Shown: positions 5,747 to 10,111 of the stretch, one piece after another
Layout: each line of letters starts with the position of its first letter
Position numbering within the stretch: position 1 is the stretch's first letter
From: Cyanobacteria bacterium UBA8156
Lineage (GTDB): Bacteria > Cyanobacteriota > Cyanobacteriia > Pseudanabaenales > Pseudanabaenaceae
Length of the DNA stretch: 10,111 nucleotides
NCBI GenBank assembly: GCA_003456125.1
Contig: DMPD01000020.1
Location: 1-10,111 of the forward strand
Direction: 5' to 3'
The notes under the pieces: generated by a model
What the model saw: the letters and a program-made list of their open reading frames with translations, nothing else
Told to the model about the DNA's origin: nothing
The model's database searches: none
Program-made: the position numbers and the translations under genes

Positions 5747-6721
5747 TCAGCCGCCGATGCGGGCCATGGTGCGGGTGTAGCGATCGCCCCCTCGTTCGCG
5801 ATCTTTGAAGTGAATGTTGGTTTTATCCTGCAGAAGCTGGGCCACGGTCGCTTGCAGAAGGATGGGATCGGCTCCTCCCCGGAGCCAAGTTTTGAGGTTT
5901 TGTTGGCCCACTTCATTGAGCAGGCAAGGTCTCAGCCAGCCATCCGCCGACAGCCGCAAGCGATTGCAGCGATCGCAGAAGCACTCCGACATCTGGCTAA
6001 TAAATCCTACGGTGCCCTGGGCATCCCTCAGCCGAAACACATCGGCGGGGCCGTTCCCCTGGCAGGTGGCCGGCTCCAACCCAAATTGATCTTGCAATTG
6101 CTGGCGCAACGTGGCCGAATCCACCCAACCTTTTTCGCCAAACAGGGTCTCGTTGCCGATGGGCATAAACTCAATGAACCGCACGTGCCAGGGACGATCC
6201 AGCGTCAGGGCCGCCAAGGCTGGTACTTCTTGGTCGTTGATCCCCGGAATCACCACGACATTGAGTTTGAGGGGGGCAAATCCTACGGCCGCCGCCGCCA
6301 AGATGCCGTTCCAGACCCGTTGCCAGCGATCGCGCCCGGTGATTTTCTGAAAGGTATCTGGGTTTAGGGAATCCAAACTGATGTTGAGGCGACGCAATCC
6401 GGCTTGGTAGAGGGGTTCGGCCAGGGGCGCAAGGCGATCGCCGTTGGTGGTGAGGGCCAAATCTTGGACTCCGGGCAACGCCGCCAGCGATCGCACAATG
6501 TCTACGGTATCGGCCCGCAGCAGGGGTTCCCCCCCCGTCAACCGAAACTTGCGAAACCCCAGCGGGACAAACACATCCCGCACCAGGGTGACCAACTCGC
6601 CATGGGTCAGCAGCTCGGGCAGCGGGCTAGCTGGCTCCACCCCATCGGCCGGCACACAATAGGTACAGCGGTAATGGCAGCGATCGATCAGGCTGATGCG
6701 CAAATAATCCACAAACGGCAT
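5747..6721 (-). CDS. moaA: GTP 3',8-cyclase (molybdenum cofactor biosynthesis protein A)
   Basis: This 324-residue radical-SAM enzyme catalyses the first step of molybdenum cofactor synthesis, converting GTP to 3',8-cyclo-GTP in the cytoplasm. The N-terminal [4Fe-4S]/SAM motif is CHYRCTYC (Cys15, 19, 22), followed by LTGGEPLLR (61-69) and LTTNG (90-94). The second cluster, which binds GTP, has Cys249, Cys252 and Cys266 ([10 protein letters not shown], then RPCL). The C-terminus ends in Gly-Gly (ARIGG), the tail known to be essential in MoaA. It starts at ATG 6721, and the conserved [11 protein letters not shown] follows almost at once. The nearest ribosome-binding-like sequence (AAGGAG) is about 20 bases upstream, farther than usual, so initiation may depend on upstream translation. 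moaC and other cofactor genes are not in the window. Confidence 0.95.
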   Translation of the reverse strand: MPFVDYLRISLIDRCHYRCTYCVPADGVEPASPLPELLTHGELVTLVRDVFVPLGFRKFRLTGGEPLLRADTVDIVRSLAALPGVQDLALTTNGDRLAPLAEPLYQAGLRRLNISLDSLNPDTFQKITGRDRWQRVWNGILAAAAVGFAPLKLNVVVIPGINDQEVPALAALTLDRPWHVRFIEFMPIGNETLFGEKGWVDSATLRQQLQDQFGLEPATCQGNGPADVFRLRDAQGTVGFISQMSECFCDRCNRLRLSADGWLRPCLLNEVGQQNLKTWLRGGADPILLQATVAQLLQDKTNIHFKDRERGGDRYTRTMARIGG

Positions 6722-6780
6722 GGACGAAATCCGGCAAATGTCTCCTTCGATCCTACTCCCTGCGATCGAGCGTTATGGCT

Positions 6781-8202
6781 TCAATTGCTACTGCAACCGC
6801 CGCACCCCCCACAGCCACTACCTCCCCCGCTATCGCTGGCGCCGCCCCAATCTCCGGCAGAAATAGTGCTGGCACCGCCATCGGTTGGCGGTACCGGTGT
6901 CAGCAACTTTTTCCAGTCGGCAAAACCGGCATCGGGCAACACGGCGATCCCCCACAGCGCGAAGGCCCAGGAGAGTTGGGGGTCGTTGTGTTCCATCGTC
7001 TCCTTGGCCACGGGGGCTCGGAGCTCGCGCAGGACTCGATCGCCCCAACGGCTCCGCTGCACTGGCTGTAGGGCAAAACCGAGGCTGGCGATGGCCACAC
7101 CGATGCTCATCAGCAACAAAAAGCCCACCGGTTTGCCTCGAGCCAGGCCCACCCAGATTTTGATCGCCCCCAACCCCAGCAGAGCGGCGATCGCCAGCGC
7201 CGGGACAAGTTGGGCTTGGCAAGCTTGGGCGGGTTTCACCAACAACCCCAAGGACTGGAGCTGCTCGCGGACGGTACGGAGGGATGGCCCCGCCGCCAAC
7301 CGCACGGCCGACAGGGTGCCATGGATGGCGATCGCCTCGGCAACGGCTGATTCGAGGGCATGGGAAAAATCCGTTTCGATGCCCTGCCACACCAAAGCAT
7401 TGGCCTGAACCGTGACCCATTCCTTTTGGATGAAGCCGGTCAGCACCGTATCGACCGCGCGACCCGCGCCGGCCGCCAGGTAGGCCGCCTCGTAAGTGTC
7501 CAGAGATACCGCAGCCTCGGTGGGCGCCGGCAATCGCAGGGCAGAGCGCAGGGAGGAAGCCACGGCGATCGCCAACACGGCCAGCAGAAAGTAAAACGTT
7601 AAAAATGCGGAACCGGTAAATTCCAACGGGCTGGCTTGCCCCTGGAACGCCCAGACCAAAAAGAGCAAAAGACCGAGAATCAAGAGCTTTTGGCTTTGCC
7701 CAGCCGAGAACATCAACCGTGGTTTCGGCACGATCCAATTTTGGTGAGAATTCACCCAAACAAACTGCCCGTGGTGCCCAAAGCGATCCTGTGGCTCCGC
7801 CCAAATGTCGGCTGGGGGTGCTTCACCGAAAAATTGCGTGTAACTCGCGAGGGTCTGGGCATACCAGCGGTGAAACTTCTGCTGCTCGGCGGGGCCCCCT
7901 TGGGTGGGCTCATGGTGGAGAGGCATTTGCAACACCTCTGGGCCAAAATGCTCCCAGTACGATCGCGTGTAGCTCAGGTGGAGGTGCCAGACCCGATCCA
8001 CCGGCTCGGATGGGGTGACCGGATGGCCCGCCGCCACCGCCAAAAACGCAAACTTTTTGTACTCTGCCACTACCCTCTCGGCATAGACCAACGACCAAGC
8101 GTGTTCTCGGGCCAAACGCTGCACAAACGACAACGTGACGGCGGTCGGCTCGAAGGCAAAGGCTTGAATGCGTTGATAGAGAGCGGCTTGCTGCGGGTTC
8201 AT
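6781..8202 (-). CDS. TIGR04222-like membrane protein with GRDP-like N-terminus and Cys-Gly tail
   Basis: This is a 473-residue protein. Residues 1-145 form a soluble domain with the motif VDRVWHLHLSYTRSYW (68-83), typical of glycine-rich-domain-protein-like (GRDP/PF07173-type) modules. Membrane segments follow at about 172-187 and 199-216, then a soluble middle (about 228-325), and two more membrane segments at about 333-352 and 358-378. The C-terminus is Gly/Ser-rich and ends CGGCGGC (464-470) followed by SSN. From memory, this overall plan matches proteins annotated as TIGR04222 domain membrane proteins, whose function is not known. I chose ATG 8202 (MNPQQAALY). ATG 8217, five codons upstream, is in frame and overlaps the thrB stop as TGATG, so it is a good alternative implying translational coupling. 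The frame remains open farther upstream, antisense to nothing and inside thrB, but reads as low-complexity Pro/Arg/His, not protein-like. The start of moaA lies 59 bases after its stop. Confidence 0.82.
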   Translation of the reverse strand: MNPQQAALYQRIQAFAFEPTAVTLSFVQRLAREHAWSLVYAERVVAEYKKFAFLAVAAGHPVTPSEPVDRVWHLHLSYTRSYWEHFGPEVLQMPLHHEPTQGGPAEQQKFHRWYAQTLASYTQFFGEAPPADIWAEPQDRFGHHGQFVWVNSHQNWIVPKPRLMFSAGQSQKLLILGLLLFLVWAFQGQASPLEFTGSAFLTFYFLLAVLAIAVASSLRSALRLPAPTEAAVSLDTYEAAYLAAGAGRAVDTVLTGFIQKEWVTVQANALVWQGIETDFSHALESAVAEAIAIHGTLSAVRLAAGPSLRTVREQLQSLGLLVKPAQACQAQLVPALAIAALLGLGAIKIWVGLARGKPVGFLLLMSIGVAIASLGFALQPVQRSRWGDRVLRELRAPVAKETMEHNDPQLSWAFALWGIAVLPDAGFADWKKLLTPVPPTDGGASTISAGDWGGASDSGGGSGCGGCGGCSSN

Positions 8203-8216
8203 GCCTGGAGTCCCCA

Positions 8217-9122
8217 TCAATGGGCTTGCACGGTGGTGCCTTCGGTGGCCAGGGTGAGGGGTTTGGCGATCGCCGTGATGTCGTGGGTGTGCCAGGTGGC
8301 CAGGGCAGCGGTACCGATGGCTTCGAGTTTGGCGGTTGGCGCCAGCGCCAGGAGGGTGGGGCCCGCCCCGCTGATCACCAAGCCGATCGCACCGGCGGCG
8401 ATCGCCGCTTCCCGGACGGACTCCAGACCGGGGATGAGGCTTTGGCGATAGGGCTGGTGGAGGCGATCGTGCAGGGCCGCCTGGAGCCATTCCAGGTTGC
8501 CGGTGGTGAGGGCCTGGGTCAGTAGGGCCAGATGGGCGGCATTGAACACCGCATCCTTGAGAGGGACTTGTTTGGGCAACACTTGCCGCGCCTTGCTGGT
8601 GGACAATTCAAATTCGGGGATCAGAGCCACCACGCCCAATTTTTTCGGCCAGGACAACCCGCAAATTTGCCAATCTTGCCCTTGCATCGCCACCAATTGG
8701 CAGCCCCCCAACAACGCCGGCACCACGTTATCGGGATGGCCTTCGGTTTCGATCGCCAGCCGCAGCATTTCCGCGCGCTCGAGGGGCGAACCCGCCAGCA
8801 AATTGGCCCCCATCAACCCCCCGACAATGGCTGTGGCCGAACTCCCCAGACCGCGGGACAGGGGCACCTGCATTTTGATATCCAGGGCCACCACCGGTTT
8901 GGGGCGACCGATGTAATCGAACAACCGCTCCAGGCTTTGGTAGACCAAATTGGTTTTGTTCTTCGCAATTTTTTCGGCCCCTGGGCCCGAAGCCGTCACC
9001 CGCAGTTCTTCTGCTTCGGCGAACTCAAACCGATTGTAAAGGGACAATGCCGCCCCCAGGCAATCAAAACCGGGGCCCAAATTCCCCGTGGTAGCGGGTA
9101 CCGTGACGGTGTAGGCAGCCAT
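8217..9122 (-). CDS. thrB: Homoserine kinase
   Basis: This is a 301-residue GHMP-superfamily kinase. It phosphorylates L-homoserine to O-phospho-L-homoserine with ATP, the step before threonine synthase, in the cytoplasm. The N-terminus has VPATTGNLGPGFDCLG, the typical homoserine-kinase opening. The ATP-binding GHMP motif is PLSRGLGSSATA (87-98), EGHPDNVVPALLGG follows, and the late glycine motif is ISGAGPTLLAL. Length is as expected (about 300-310). The start is ATG 9122, with only a weak purine-rich sequence before it. It is the first gene of the minus-strand group and diverges from the sbcC-like gene across 103 bases. Its TGA (8219-8217) overlaps a possible ATG of the next gene. I see no biochemical link between threonine synthesis and its neighbours. 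Confidence 0.96.
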   Translation of the reverse strand: MAAYTVTVPATTGNLGPGFDCLGAALSLYNRFEFAEAEELRVTASGPGAEKIAKNKTNLVYQSLERLFDYIGRPKPVVALDIKMQVPLSRGLGSSATAIVGGLMGANLLAGSPLERAEMLRLAIETEGHPDNVVPALLGGCQLVAMQGQDWQICGLSWPKKLGVVALIPEFELSTSKARQVLPKQVPLKDAVFNAAHLALLTQALTTGNLEWLQAALHDRLHQPYRQSLIPGLESVREAAIAAGAIGLVISGAGPTLLALAPTAKLEAIGTAALATWHTHDITAIAKPLTLATEGTTVQAH

Positions 9123-9225
9123 CCATCCCGAAAAACGCAGTTTCTGCTAGATTAACGCACATTCGCAACCGTGACTGTAAAGAAAAATCCCCAGGTACAC
9201 TGAGGAGTGAGGTTCTGGCAGGGCC
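9123..9225. promoter_or_regulatory. Divergent thrB / sbcC-like intergenic region
   Basis: These 103 bases separate the start codons of two divergent genes and must hold both sets of expression signals unless transcription enters from outside. On the + strand TACACT (9196-9201) could be a -10 box, with GTGACT 19 bases upstream, a poor spacing. On the minus strand only weak matches are seen. I do not assign boxes with confidence, and I see no operator-like palindrome. Confidence 0.4.
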
Positions 9226-10111
9226 ATGATTCCGCAGCGGTTGGTTTTGAGAGATTTTCTGAGTTATCAGACCCTAGATTTGGATTTGGCCGGCATCCGG
9301 GCCGCTTGCATCTGGGGGGCCAACGGGGCCGGCAAATCTTCCCTGCTAGAAGCCATGATCTGGAGTCTGTGGGGAAAAAGCCGGGCCGTCAGTGAAGAGG
9401 ATTTGATCCGCACCGGGGCCCTGGAAGCCCAAGTGCGGTTTCGGTTTGCGGTGGGGGAGGTCTCCTACCAAGTGTGCCGCACCCGCAGTCGGGGGGGGGG
9501 CAGCACGGTGGAATTTCAGGTGGTGGTGGACGATCGCCTGCAATCCTTGACGGGGCGGGGTCTGCGGGCTACCCAGCAACTCATTATCGATCGCCTCAAA
9601 CTGGACTACGATACGTTTCTGAATTCGGCGTATTTGCGCCAAGGTCGGGCCGATGAATTCATGTTGCGGCGGCCGGCGGAACGCAAACAGATTTTGGCGG
9701 AAATTCTGGGCCTGAACGAATGCGATCGCCTGGCGGAAAAAGCCCGCGACGTGGCCCGGCGCTGCAAAGGCGAAATTCAGGCCCTGGAACGGCAGCAAAG
9801 TATTTTGCAAAAACAGCAGCAAGAGTTGGGGGACATTCCCGCCCAGATCGCGGCCGTCACGGAGGAATGGCAGGCCTTGCAGACCGCCGCCGGGGGCGAT
9901 CGCCAACACCTCCAGGCTTTGATCCAGCGGCAACACCAACGGCAGCAACTCCAACAGGCCCAGGAGTGGTGTCGGCAGCATTTGGCGACCCTGACCCAAA
10001 CCCTCCAACAGACCGCGCAACAACAGGAGCAGTTGGCGACCCAGATGGGGGAATGGGCGGAAATTTTGACCCGCGCCGGTGCCATTCGGGCTGCCGCCGA
10101 TCGCCATCGTG
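9226..10111 (+). CDS. sbcC: SbcC/Rad50-type nuclease subunit, N-terminal part (runs off right edge)
   Basis: The frame is open from ATG 9226 to the window end (295 codons seen; the family is usually about 1000 residues). SbcC is the ATPase of the SbcCD complex, which cuts hairpins and DNA-end structures during repair. The N-terminal lobe begins MIPQRLVLRDFLSYQTLDLD. Walker A is GANGAGKSS (31-39), and the Q-loop region is SAYLRQGRADEF with Gln139. From about residue 165 the sequence becomes a Gln/Ala/Leu-rich helix with heptad character (first arm of the coiled coil). The zinc hook, signature motif and Walker B are outside the window. An in-frame TGA at 9208-9210 limits the start to ATG 9226 or later. 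The ribosome-binding site is weak. A run of ten G (9491-9500) encodes part of a Gly tract at residues 89-92 without breaking the frame. No SbcD gene is visible. Confidence 0.9.
   Translation, partial: MIPQRLVLRDFLSYQTLDLDLAGIRAACIWGANGAGKSSLLEAMIWSLWGKSRAVSEEDLIRTGALEAQVRFRFAVGEVSYQVCRTRSRGGGSTVEFQVVVDDRLQSLTGRGLRATQQLIIDRLKLDYDTFLNSAYLRQGRADEFMLRRPAERKQILAEILGLNECDRLAEKARDVARRCKGEIQALERQQSILQKQQQELGDIPAQIAAVTEEWQALQTAAGGDRQHLQALIQRQHQRQQLQQAQEWCRQHLATLTQTLQQTAQQQEQLATQMGEWAEILTRAGAIRAAADRHR

Noticed and set aside
6404..7408. Plus-strand open frame of about 334 codons
   Set aside because: It is antisense to moaA and the TIGR04222-like gene, both of which have clear motifs, and its composition is Arg/Pro/Ser-rich.
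8203..8490. N-terminal extension of the TIGR04222-like frame into thrB
   Set aside because: The extension is Pro/Arg/His-rich and lies inside thrB in another frame. ATG 8202 or 8217 gives a normal N-terminus.
9346..10107. Minus-strand open frame of about 253 codons at the right edge
   Set aside because: It is the shadow of the sbcC-like gene, whose + strand frame has Walker A and Q-loop motifs. The shadow is Leu/Gly/Pro-rich low complexity.
1..10111. CRISPR array, tRNA, transposase or toxin-antitoxin pair
   Set aside because: No regularly spaced repeats of suitable length, no cloverleaf-like segment, and no mobile-element or toxin motif was seen on either strand.

Overview
The window is a chromosomal segment from a GC-rich cyanobacterium. 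About twenty exact copies of the octamer GCGATCGC (the HIP1 palindrome of many cyanobacteria) are scattered through it, inside genes on both strands. The proteins also look cyanobacterial: a WcaG-type GDP-L-fucose synthase, an exported pentapeptide-repeat protein with a two-cysteine tail, and a cyanobacterial-type SbcC. I see no phage, transposon, CRISPR or tRNA features, and I cannot name the genus.

Layout. Positions 1-554 (+) hold the 3' part of a GDP-L-fucose synthase gene. It converges with, and its stop codon overlaps that of, a decayed major-facilitator transporter of the oxalate/formate antiporter type (551-1255, -), which has lost two internal blocks. A small exported pentapeptide-repeat protein (1290-1769, +) is divergent from that pseudogene. 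Next comes a ribosomal-stalk cluster on the + strand: a promoter-like element, rplA (L1), a 328-base intergenic region with an L10 leader RNA, rplJ (L10), rplL (L7/L12) and a terminator-like hairpin. The usual upstream partner rplK (L11) is not here, and the pentapeptide gene occupies its place.

A minus-strand group follows, transcribed from about 9122 down to 4008: thrB (homoserine kinase), a TIGR04222-like membrane protein starting at the thrB stop, moaA (molybdenum cofactor biosynthesis), and an unrecognised membrane protein whose reading frame extends upstream across a single in-frame TAG. Divergent from thrB, an SbcC/Rad50-type nuclease ATPase gene starts at 9226 (+) and runs off the right edge.

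The most interesting structure is the rplA-rplJ interval. It carries the conserved L10-binding RNA motif, a competing pairing that could act as antiterminator, a terminator-like hairpin and an enclosing stem next to the rplJ ribosome-binding site. This is a plausible complete autogenous attenuator. The L10 protein it controls ends in four 11-residue repeats, which may bear on how many L12 dimers the stalk carries. I found no convincing wholly new multi-gene system. The remaining oddities are gene decay (the transporter and the in-frame amber) and one poorly characterised membrane protein of each of two types.
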